A DNA stretch of 64,000 nucleotides from Eucommia ulmoides (taxonomy: Eukaryota; Streptophyta; Magnoliopsida; Garryales; Eucommiaceae): positions 5,977,311 through 6,041,310 of the forward strand of contig CM028328.1 in assembly GCA_016647705.1 (NCBI GenBank), read 5' to 3'. The notes beneath the pieces are model-generated. The model saw only the letters and a program-made list of their open reading frames with translations. It did not search any database and had not been told where the DNA came from. Below are positions 34,213 to 44,836 of the stretch, in pieces (position 1 is the stretch's first letter; each line of letters begins with the position of its first letter). The position numbers and the translations under genes are program-made.

Positions 34213-35560
34213 TTAGCCTTCCACCATATCTTCAGTAGAGCCACCGCCGGTAGCAGTAGGGGCAGGCGGCACCTCTTCCTCTACTTGTTGCTTTTGTGGT
34301 GGTTCAGCTGGAGAATTTGCCACCGGAGTGCTGTTGGTATGAGGATTACCACCACCAGAATGGGTGGCAGGCTGCACTTCCTCCACTTCTTGCTGCTTTT
34401 CCGGTGCTTCAACAGAAGGATTGGCCCCTGGAGTGCCACCAGTATCAGAATCACCTCCACGAGCATGGGAGGCAGGCGGAACCTCCTCCACCTCTTTCTG
34501 CTTTTCCGGCGCTTCAGAAAGTGGATGAATGCCGCCTGTCTGAGGATCACCACCACCACCACCATGAACGGATGGCAGCATTTCCTCTACCTTTTGCTGT
34601 TTTTCCGGTGCTTCAGCAGCCGGATTGGCCACCGGGCTGCCACCTGTATGAACATCACCATCACCAGCATGGGGGGCAGGTGGCAGTTCCTCCACTTGCT
34701 GCTTTTCCAGTACTTCAGCAGGTGGATTGTTCACCGGACAGCCGCCAGAATGAGCATCAGCATCATCAGCATGGGCAGCAGGTGGCACTTCCCCTACTTC
34801 CTTCTGCTTTTCTGGTGCTTCAGCAGGTGGATTGGCCACTGGACTGCTGCCAGAATGAGGAGCGCCACCACCAGCATCAGCACCTTCCCCTATTTTCTGC
34901 TGTGCTTCAGCAGGAGATGCGGTTCTTGTAATGCCGCCTCTAAGAGGATCATCACCACCAGATTGAGTGGCTGGGGGCACTTCCTCCACCTGATGCTGCA
35001 CTTCCCGTGGTTCAGCAGGTGGATTGGCCCCTGAATTGCTGCCACTACAATGATCAGCACCACCACCATGGACGGCAGGCGGAGATAGTCCGGATGCAGC
35101 ATTTGAAGTTTCATTTACCTCCATTTGTGTTGCCCCACCAGGAGGAGTGGCACCACCAGAATGGGCGACAGAAAGTAGTGTAGGTTCAGCGTCTACCTCC
35201 ATTTGCGGTGCTTCAACAGGAGGATTGGCCCCCGAATGGCCGCCAGTATGAGGAGCACCACCACTAGAATGAGTGGCAGGAGGTGCTGTGGATACAGCAA
35301 TTGAAGTTTTGTCTACCTCATGCTGCTTTTGCGGTGATTCAAGAGGACCACTGGCACTCTGACTGCCGCCAGTATGAGGAGCAGCACCACCATCAACTGG
35401 AGGAGCAGCAGCAGCAGCACCACTAGCACTGGCGGCAGGCGGCAATGTGAGTGCAGACACAGCACTTTCCTCTACTCTAAGTCGCTTTTGTGGTGATTCA
35501 GCAGGGGGATTGGGCTTCGTAGTGTAGGGATCGGCCCCAGTTTTGTGTTGATTCCCCTTT
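34213..35560 (-). repeat. Coding tandem repeat tail of SHH2
   Basis: The last exon encodes about a dozen degenerate units of about 35-43 residues. Each is close to [19 protein letters not shown] followed by a Gly/His/Asp-rich linker such as HAGGGDPHTGGS. Best-preserved units lie towards the C-terminus (about 34280-34850); units nearer 35400 are more diverged. The frame stays open throughout, so the repeat has expanded in multiples of three. Low-complexity and probably disordered. Confidence 0.85.
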
Positions 35561-38500
35561 GAAGAGTCGTTAACAGCGTGAAGTTGCTGCAATCGGTAAT
35601 CAGTTACAGGCCTACGACAAACCTTTCTCAATGGAACAATTTCCTGAAACAAAAATATGTGTATATATAAATATATATGTTGAGAAGTAAGACTAAAATT
35701 ACGACAACATTATAGATAAACGTTTTCTGAATTTGATATGCCATTTGATTCTCCCATTAATAGGAAAAAAGAAGAGAAAATGATAGGGAACAATTCAAGA
35801 AGCTATGGCCCTGTTTGTTTGGTGATTCGGTTCACAGAATTTTCTGTTTCTGTTCCCAGCAAACTATGAAAAGAAAGAGACATAACGAAAAACAAAATGT
35901 TTCTATTCTGCTCCAATATTTTTAAAACAAACTTTTTGGGAACAGGACAGAATTGTTCAATTATGGTGGTGTTTGTTTAGTGTTTCTCTTACAAATTTTC
36001 TGTGAACATTCAAAGAGAAATTGTGGAACAGAAACAGAAATTTAGGACAATTCCGTTCTGTTTCCCGGAATTTGTTCTAAAATTTTGGTAGCAGAATAGA
36101 ATCAGTTTTTTTCGGTTCCCATGATATGTTTCTGTTCCCAATTTTTTTGGTCTTAGAAATGAAAATTTGGGAACAAAAACACTAAAAAAATGGGGCCCCC
36201 ATGTTGCTTGTTCACTCCTTATTCTAATCAAATGCTGATTAAATAGCCCAAAAAAAAGAAAAAAACACAAGGCAATAAAATACCTCAGACTGATCATGAT
36301 CATACCGCACCAGAAACCTACAACGACAGCCTCTTACATCATGCCGCCTCCTTTGTGCATCAAGCACATGCGCATCAAAATAGAGTGCCTGCTCTTTGCC
36401 TTCCTGGAAAAATTTAGGCCCCGTTTGGTTTAGACAAAAAAAACCAATTTCCAAAAAATTGAAAATAATTTTCAAAAATAGTTTCTAAAATTTAGAAAAA
36501 TTGTTTGGTTTGGAGGACGAAGAAAGTTTTTGTAAACAGAACCCAAATTAAAAAGAAATACTATGTGATTGATTGAAAATTTTGAAAAATATGAGGGAGA
36601 GGAAAAAGGTCAAAAAAAAATGAAGAAAGAGTAAGAAAGTTGAAAAATAAACTTTTTGAATTATTTTGAAGTGTAATACTGAAATAACGTGACATGATTG
36701 ATTGAGAATTGTGAAAATTGTTTCATGTTGTAAGACCAAAAGTAGACGGAGGTATAATTTCCAAAACAGAGAGTATATACTCGGAACCCTAACCAAACAC
36801 AACCCTAAGATTCTTGGAAATGGGAAATTTACAGGTTGATATTGAAGTTAGATATGCACCTGAAAACAGAGTATGAGATCCCCAGGAAGAACCGCAACAC
36901 ATTCTGATGATTCACATGGGAGAGACCGTTGTCTGACATGCCTTCGGACATTAACCCATTCATCCTCTTCTGGTCCAAAACCAGAAAATCGAACAAGTAC
37001 TTCCTGCCAACAGAATTTTAGAGATTTTAAGAAAAAGGCGACAATTTTGACTAATTGCTTGCACAAGCTTTTTTCAAATATAACTAAAAGCATATCCGCT
37101 TTATGAATTACCGGATCCCCTGTCTCAAGATATCGATGAGACAGAAATACAGCAACATCGTACCTGAGGAAGGGAAGACAACTTGGTCAATAGCCTTAGC
37201 AATAGTGCAAGGGTGTGTTTAGGTGAAGTATTTGAAGAAGGGATTTGTAAAATTTTGCTAGGATGCATTTGGTGAGGAATTTGAAGAAAGAATTTGATTT
37301 GGAAGAGGAATTTGTAAAATTCCCGTAAGGAATTTTCTTAAGAAGTAGTATGAATCCCTCTTCAAAATCAAATTGCTTATACAAAAGTCTTGAGGAATTT
37401 TCTCAAGTAAATTTTACAAAACCCTTTTTTAAAACAAATACTTTCTACAAATACCTCACCCAAATGCACTCTAGTTGTCAAAATAGGAACGCAACCATAA
37501 AAATTGAAATCTTCATGAATTTCTATAAATAGTACTAACCATGCACCGTCCCTTGCGGATTTAGCTTCAAACTCCATATGAGAATTATCTGTAACAGTCC
37601 TTCCCACATTTTGAACTGGCACAAGGACAAGGCATTGTTACTTAAAGGAGTTTAAACACTGTGCACCTCTGAAGTTTGACCATTATCTCACTTTGGTCCC
37701 CTTAGTTGCAATTTGAACATGACATGCTAAAGTTCCGTAATCATCCCACTTCAGTCCAAATCAATAAAACTCTATTACAATTTTGAACAACAGACAGTCA
37801 ATTGTTGTGCACCCATCTATTTTAAGGGATTTTATGGGCATTTTCAACCTCTTCCTTTCCCCCTTACAAATTTTCTCCAATATATATATATATATTACTA
37901 CTTTGCCAGAAAGGAGAAGACTTTAATCCAAAAAGCCTCCTAAAAACAACTTGGTGCATGGCAGGTTACTGCTTTCTGTCCAAAATTGTAATGAGGATAA
38001 TGACTTGTACTCTAGTGGGATAATTAAGAAATGGTAAGGTGTTATAGGGACCAAAGGGAGATTTTACTCAAACTTTAGGGGTACAAAGTGTCAAAAACTC
38101 ATCTTTAAAAAGTATAAAATGTAGAGAGAATATACTGTCAACATAAAAATCAACTGAATAAAATGAAAGCATTGGCAAAAACTGCTTCGAAGATAAAACT
38201 AAGACAGCCAAAGAGCAAAACCCAAATAAACCAAAATATGAAATAAGATACATGCCAAATCAATGAATCCTAAAGTTCCTAAATTTTACTGCGAAAAAAA
38301 TTCAAATTAAAGGCTCTACGAATTTACATTTTGGTGGAACATTTAATAACACGAATATGGAATTAAATATAGAAGAGAATAATCTCCTGATTTCTAAATA
38401 GAAAAGGGCACATACAGCAATATGCGAGAATGTATTTCGCGATACCAGACAAGTGAGGATACTAATTCAACAAGATCAACTAAATGTTAACAAACCAAAA

Positions 38501-40844
38501 TCTCTGAAACTGGTCAGCGATGATTATCCCATCACTTATTTAGGTGCCGGTACCCCATAAATAACTACATATGATTCCAATAAAAATACTAAGAATAAGT
38601 TTGTAGAAAAACAAGGTTAACTCTACCTGAGGGAGCAGCTACAGCTTGAGGGGCTTGAGACACACTTCTCACTGTAGCTGAATCAATTTGAATAAAAATT
38701 AGAGCACTCGAGAAACATCGATGACAAATGACTTGTCAAAATTTGAAGAAGAATGTTACATGTAACTTTAGTTATTCTACCAGAAGGAGCAGGTAGTGTT
38801 TGAGGGGGCTGGGCCAAATTTGTCGCTGTAGCAGGATCATCCCGATGCATAGGCGACACACTTAACTTCCCAGGAGATTTACCAGCTTTTGCCCTTAGGG
38901 CATACCTCCTATTCTGGAACCAATTCCATACCTATGCGGGGGAAAAAAAAAAAGAAAAACAAAAAAAAAAAAGGAAACTCCCAAAATTAGCAAACCACAG
39001 AACATGGATATCCTGAGTTAGAGAAAAAAGTTGCACGATCACACCTGTTTCATTTGAACTTGTACTTTTCCAGATCGCTCTGGTGAAGCACTACAACAAT
39101 ACACAACCAAAGTATTAGATTCCTATGTGCTTAAAATTAAATTATCGGAAAAAAAAAAAAAAAGACATGTCAGCAGCATGCCTGAATTTCTCAGAAAGAG
39201 ATACAAGAACTTCTCGGGTTGGCACCGCATTTTTGTGCGCTTTCAGTATTTCTTCCATTTCTGCAACCTATAGAAGCAAGAACAATTCAAATTACGGCAT
39301 TATGAAGCATCAAATCAACTAATATCTCATACAGTTTACGCTACTTGCAAATAGTTTCAGTTTTACTGAAGAATGCTAAACCAAGGAAATTTTCTCTCAA
39401 CAATTAAGGAACACCAAAAAAACAAGTAGGAAAGGTCTCGCTTTCTTCTGAATAAATCATAATATATGATGAAGCAACTTCTAGATGATCAAAACTCAGA
39501 AGCAAGAATCACAAAAGAGTTCTGATTAAGGGCAATCAAACACAAAATGAAGTGACCAAGATTCTTGTGTAGAGCTGCTGCAGATCCCACAAGGGAGACT
39601 GGGGTCTAGCAGTTCATTAATCAACGTAACTTGAAATACCCCAAAAAAAAATGAAAAAATGAAAAAAGAAAAAAGTTATAGCATGTGAAACAAAAAAGAG
39701 GACTCGTATCACCACAAACCCAAAAACAAGGTACCCTAATTGTAGATTATACCTATACAAAATCATGGAAAATATGCTTAAATACTTCTATAATGAGTAG
39801 AATTTTAGTATGAGATGTCTGACTATCGATGACATTAGTAAAAAAACATAACCACATTATACTCTCTTTTCATTTGCCTAGAAAAATTCATAAAAATGTA
39901 TTCAAGTTCACAAGTTTTGGCCAACAAATTTTTTAGTTTACCATGCTTATGGAACGACCATAGAGATTCAGAATTTGAAAGGGCATTAGCGTATTCTTGT
40001 GCGCATCAGTACATGGAGTAGAAAAAAGGAGATTTATTCAGCGGCAGCATCATAAAAAAATGGAAAAAAATAATTTTTTGCCATTCCACTAAGATAATAT
40101 TTCGAGAAGGAAATGAAATGATGTAATAAAAATTTCGAGCCTAAAATTTCTAAATTATGGTCCCAATGCCCCCCCCCCCCCCTCCCCCCGGCGTCATGTA
40201 GTCAAAATTTTCCCTCTAAAAGCCAATTTAGAACAAGATTCGGTAGAGAAATTTTTCCTTTCACCTCTTAAGTTTGCAGTCATTCTTGCACACTAATCTA
40301 TTCATGTTTATATAGGAAATTTCTATGGTCGATTTACAACATCAACAACACAAGGAATGCCATAATTCTTATTTATAATGAGTTTTGATATTCTTCAAAC
40401 ATACAACAATGAACCCTACACCAGCAAGAAGACTTGTTGAGCTACCATCTCAAAGAATACCCTTGTTGTACTTTATGCAATCTAATAGCTTCTTTAGCAA
40501 AACGCCTATGCCCACAATCAAAGAATCCAATGACAGAAAATCATAAGAAAAACACAGACCGGGAATTAAAAAAAAAAAAATTGAACAAAAGACAGCTCTA
40601 ATCAGCCGGAAACTTAAATCCCGATTATAAACAAAGCGAAAATTATCAAAAGATGATGAAAATTATCCGGAAAAAAAGGAAAAAACACACAGATTCATCG
40701 AAAACTCGACGCAAAAAGGAAAAGAGGAAAGGCGATTCCAGATTGATTTCCATATATGCATAAAAATGTACAAGGAAAGAGAAGTAAAACCTCGGTTGCG
40801 TTAAAGCGGAAGGAAGGCGCTCCATTGCTTGGTGGTCTCCCCAT
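34213..40844 (-). CDS. SHH2: SAWADEE homeodomain homolog, SHH2-like
   Basis: Ten exons: 40791-40844, 39182-39267, 39045-39090, 38781-38931, 38627-38677, 37540-37615, 37112-37163, 36860-37003, 36284-36403, 34213-35643. All phases close, giving 736 residues. Residues about 12-77 form the homeodomain ([15 protein letters not shown] ... [16 protein letters not shown]). Residues about 143-282 form the SAWADEE domain ([44 protein letters not shown]), with C202, H241, C246 and C248 consistent with its zinc site. Known: SHH proteins read H3K9 methylation and help bring Pol IV to RNA-directed DNA methylation targets; SHH2 is less studied than SHH1. [13 protein letters not shown] after the homeodomain favours SHH2. 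Odd: intron 2 uses a GC donor, and residues about 290-736 are a repetitive tail that makes the protein about twice the usual length. Every exon join was read by eye; no transcript was available. Confidence 0.9.
35810..36207. mobile_element. MITE-like repeat in SHH2 intron 9
   Basis: Begins GGCCCTGTTTGTTTGGTGAT and ends in the inverse of GGCCCCATTTTTTTAGTGTT. A second start-like copy (GGTGTTTGTTTAGTGTTTCT) lies at about 35969, so one element may be nested in another. Target duplication not resolved. The repeat fills most of the 640-base intron. Confidence 0.55.
36416..36807. mobile_element. MITE-like repeat in SHH2 intron 8
   Basis: The ends GGCCCCGTTTGGTTTAG (left) and the inverse of GGGTTGTGTTTGGTTAGG (right) are a typical Tourist/PIF-like pair. 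Flanks are TTA and TAA, so the three-base duplication is not exact. It accounts for about 390 of the 456 intron bases. Confidence 0.6.
37208..37473. mobile_element. MITE-like repeat in SHH2 intron 6
   Basis: Left end GGGTGTGTTTAGGTGAAGTA; the right end is the inverse of GAGTGCATTTGGGTGAGGTA. An internal start-like copy (GGATGCATTTGGTGAGGAAT) lies at about 37261. It occupies most of the 376-base intron. Confidence 0.6.
37650..38100. mobile_element. Mutator-like MITE in SHH2 intron 5
   Basis: About 100-bp diverged inverted ends: GTGCACCTCTGAAGTTTGA ... CTCACTTTGGTCCC on the left, and the inverse of TTGTACCCCTAAAGTTTGAG ... CTCCCTTTGGTCCC on the right. Internal ATNATCCCACT is also mirrored. No exact target duplication was found. 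It contains a short TA run. Confidence 0.6.
40169..40189. repeat. Poly(C) tract in SHH2 intron 1
   Basis: Fourteen C, one T, six C. On the transcribed (minus) strand this is a G-tract in the 1,523-base first intron. It is prone to length error in sequencing. Confidence 0.8.
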
Positions 40845-41457
40845 CTTCGCTTCACCTCCGGAATTCAAAGCATCAACTCAATCAATGGATTCTGTCTGGA
40901 AGAGAAGAAATTGAAAGCTCGAAGGTGGGAGAGAGAGAGAGAGGGCGATTACGTAACGGTGGGCCGAGCATTTGGGTTTTAAAGCCGGGTCCGATCGGGC
41001 ATGAACGTCACCACGTGTGTATTGGCCCTTTTCCCTCATCAAACTCAATTTTCCACCTCAATTTTTATCCTTTTTTTCTCAATTTTTTTTTTAAAATTTT
41101 CTTGGTTTCCAATTTTCAATTTTTTTAGAAAATAATAAAAAATAGAATAAAATTTGAAAATATTCTCATAATATAGACCTCTATTTTTTAACTCTAATCT
41201 ACTTATTTTTTAAGTTACGATATGAAATTTATGTCTATATACTAAAAGTAGAAGACAAAAGTTGATAATGAATAAGAACTCAACAAATATGTTTCTTGCA
41301 TTCTCACTGATTTTCAATTCACACATTTAATCCCCATTAAATGCTCACAAAATCTATTCTTCTCAATTTTCTACCTTTAACATTTTATTTAAATAAATTT
41401 TAAATGATAAATAAATAAAAACTATAAATGTTTCACCTACTAGAGTTTATATATATA
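40845..41457. other. SHH2 5' flank
   Basis: The presumed 5' leader and promoter of SHH2 (minus strand). A (GA)n run lies at about 40931-40947. Beyond about 41030 the sequence is AT-rich intergenic. No clear TATA box was assigned. Confidence 0.35.
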
Positions 41458-42419
41458 CTAGCGTATGATCCGTGCCTGAAGGTACGGGTGTAAAAAAAAA
41501 AAAACTTAATTTAATATTATTTCTTTAATTAAATTTTTATAAATTTAATATTTCAAGTATTGTTACTTAAATTTATTATCAATATATTATTTCTATAATT
41601 CTCGATTTCAATAAATTTAATATCCATATATTATAATTTCATTCATTTTCATTATGAGAAATTATAAAAATATTTTAATAGTAATTATTGTTACTGAACG
41701 CGATTTTATTCTCACAATACTCTAGAAGACAAAATTCTCATCCTATTTTATAACAAAATTTTCAAATAAAAGACTTGTCAAAAGGACAATTATACCACAC
41801 CACAATTTGGGGAAAAAATAAAAACATTCAAGCTCATAACAAATACTTCTATATTTCTCGTTATAAATAAGCAAAATACAACCAAATCTTTCTAATTTTA
41901 CAAATTTTTTTAGTTGTGTTTGTACAATCTTTGGTTCAAGTCTAATTCAGTCAACAATAAGAGACATTATTCACCAATTCACCATTTAAAAAAATATAAA
42001 AATTGCTTTAATTTAAGCTAATTTGTCTATTGGTTTTTTTTCAATTTCAATAATTTTCGCTAAGACATTTTTAGCCTCATCAAAACAACGATGCACAACC
42101 TCAGCTCGAAGAGAAATTTTGTCATTTACAACTCAAATACTCCAAAAAAAACATGTAAGAAAAACAACATAAACTACATATATGCAATGCAAATTCGAGC
42201 AGGGTTTGTAAAAGTCACATGTTTTACCAAATCTTGATGCCTAATCTGCAAAAATATTACAATATAATTCAAAATAAACACTTGGAATCGTGAAGGAACA
42301 AACAATTAAGAACAATTAATTCTCAAATTTTCGATTTTTTAGGTTTAATCGATGGGAACACAATATAAAAACTTACCTATTGTTCAGATATCTCAATTTG
42401 TTTGTTCAAGATTTTTCGC

Positions 42420-42496
42420 TCAATCGCAGCCCATGTCGGTGTTTCTTCATCGATTGATCTCCTGAAACTCCCGAATCCATTTCCTCTGCCACCATT
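42420..42496 (-). pseudogene. Possible captured PDR-transporter scrap
   Basis: One minus-strand frame reads GSFRRSIDEETPTWAAIER. It resembles the N-terminal SFRRS...DEEALKWAAIER region of PDR-type ABCG transporters. The match is short and ends at once, and no ATP-binding or membrane region is present. Helitrons often capture gene fragments, but chance similarity is possible. Confidence 0.25.
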
Positions 42497-43195
42497 TGGT
42501 ATTTTCTATTACACACACACACAAATGAAATCAGAAATAATGTACCTCATACTCATAGATGGATAGATCTGAGAGATGGCGATGGAGCTGGAGATGGAGA
42601 CGGCAACGGAGCGGTTATCATCAGGCTGTAGTGAACAACAAAGAAGTGAAAAACAAAACAATTAGAAGTGAACAACGAAGAAGAGTGGGAGAAGAATAAG
42701 GGAGACTTACTTTCGACAAATGCAATGGCGATGGTGAGGCATTGGATAGTGGCGCGACGACGTGTAAGGCATGACAGCGATGGATGGGGAGGCGTCGAGA
42801 GCGATGTGGGGCGGGGAAGGGAGAGAGATTGAAGCGAGTGAGACAATAAAGAGAGAGAGAGAGAGAGAGTGTTTATCAATTACGACTAATGAGAGAGGAA
42901 GTGAGAATAATAAGGAAATAATTAAAGGTGGAGAAAAATTAAGAATTGATTAGTTATAATATAATAAATTAAAAAGTGACTAAATTTTTTAATTAATTTT
43001 CGTGTCTCTATTAAGGGAATTAAGGCCATGAGATGGAGAATTAAGAGTTAGAGAGAGGAAAGAAATAATATACTTTTTTTTTTTTTGGCATGCACCATTT
43101 AGTCCTAAAATACAAAATAAATTACCAAATACTCCTATCACTTTTTTTTTTGCACCAATAAGTCATTTTGTCTTTTTATGACCAAAATACCCCTT

Positions 43196-44110
43196 ACATG
43201 GAAGTTGAATGTAACATCAAAATTATTAAATTTTTTTTTATGCTATTTTTTTCTAACCAAAATACCCTTCATGTGGATGTTGAATGTAACATTCGGTGTT
43301 GAATGTAACATCAATTGTTTGTTTGTTTGTTTTTGTTTTTTTTAATGCTATTTTTTTTTTTTACCAAAATGCTCCTCATGTGGATGTTGAATGTAACATT
43401 TAACACCTGTGAGTGTTGAATGTAACATCAACTGTGTTTTTTTTTTTTTTAATGTTATTTTTTTCTAACCAAAATGCCCCTCATATGGATGTTGAATGTA
43501 ACATTTAACACCTGTGAGTGTTGAATGTAACATCAACTGTGTTTTTTTTTTTTTTTTTTTTTTTAATGTTATTTTTTTCTGACCAAAATGCCCCTCATGT
43601 GGATGTTGAATGTAACATTCAACACCTGTGGATATTGAATATAACATCAACTGTGTTTTTTTTTTTTTTAATGTTATTTTTTTCTGACCCAAATGCCCCT
43701 AATGTGGATGTTGAATGCCCCTCATGTGGATGTTGAATGTAACATTGAACACCTGTGAATGTTGAATGTAACATTAACTGTTTTTTTTTTAATGTTATTT
43801 TTTTCTAACCAAAATACCCCTCATGTGGATGTTGAATGTAACATCAACTGTGTTTTTTTTTTTTTAATATTATTTTTTTCTGACCAAAATGCCTCTCATG
43901 TGCATGTTGAATGCCCCTCATGTGGATGTTGAATGTAACATCAACTGTTTTTTTTTTTTTTTTAATGTTATTTTTTTATAACTAAAATACCCCTCATGTG
44001 GATGTTGAATGTAACATCCATTATTCTCTTATTTTTGTATGTAGAGTAAAATACATATGATATTGCATTGAACACCTGTAAATGTTGAATATAACATCAA
44101 TTGTTCTCTT
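43196..44110. repeat. ~105-115-bp tandem array in Helitron
   Basis: About nine units. Each has CCCCTCATGTGGATGTTGAA, TGTAACAT(C/T)AAC, a T run of 10-22 bases and AATGTTATTTTTTTCT. The core pairs TGTTGAATG with CATTCAACA around TAA, a near-perfect palindrome (full form at about 43605-43625). Frames inside are shadows. Confidence 0.85.
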
Positions 44111-44836
44111 ATTTTACATTACGTTTAGTAACGATTTTATCCTAAAATTAAGATTTTTGTTTTTTTTGAAACATATAAAAGTGACAAAAAGTGATAAAGT
44201 TTGGGGTAAAGCTGTATTTATGGCAGCGGCGACCAGCGACGACCGGCGGCAGGCGACTGACAACGGTGGTACACCAATTTGACGATCTTCCTTCTCAATG
44301 TGAAACTCATGGGAGGGCATTTCGGTAAACTCAATCCTCACCATTTTTTAAAATCAGACTAATTGATGTAAGGAAAGGTGTTGATGGGATTAATTGGTGC
44401 AAAAAAAAACGTGTTGACGGGACTAATCGGTGCAAAAAAAAAATCGATGGGAGTAGGTGGTAAATAATTTCTTTTTTTGGGATTAATAGGTAATTTTCCT
44501 TTTCTTTTTTTTTGTCATTATATATATCTTTATAAGTCAAAATGTCCATATATATATATAACCTTATTTCTTTTTTGACAAAACTAATTTCCTTTTATGT
44601 CCTTAATTAATGTATCCTTACAAGCCAAAACGTCCATATATATATATATATATATAACTTTTTTTTTTTTTGACAAACCTAATTTCCTTTTATGTCCTTA
44701 ATTAATGTCGTCTAAATATCCTAGTCAGCATTTGTTTGTCTCAGTCAGCATTTTGTTTGTCCTAGTCATATTTTATTTGTTTTAGTCATAAGTTTGTCCT
44801 AGTCAGCTAAAAATCCGTCCTGTTTTATATAATAAA

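Larger units (their letters stand above)
41458..44836 (-). mobile_element. Non-autonomous Helitron, copy 1
   Basis: The 3' end lies at the left on the minus strand: a hairpin (plus-strand CCGTGCCTGAAGGTACGG), seven bases, then CTAG followed by T. The 5' end at about 44836 matches copy 2 (TCTATTATATAAAACA-type, here with the first C changed) and the same CTAGTCAG/TTTGTCCTAGTCA subterminal repeats. There are no target duplications or Rep/helicase ORF, as expected for a non-autonomous Helitron. It carries the repeat array at 43196-44110 and GC-rich, gene-like patches at 42390-42510 and 42720-42870. Confidence 0.75.

Noticed and set aside
34285..35034. 249-codon plus-strand ORF antisense to the SHH2 tail
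   Set aside because: Antisense shadow of the coding repeat; arises because the repeat expands in multiples of three.
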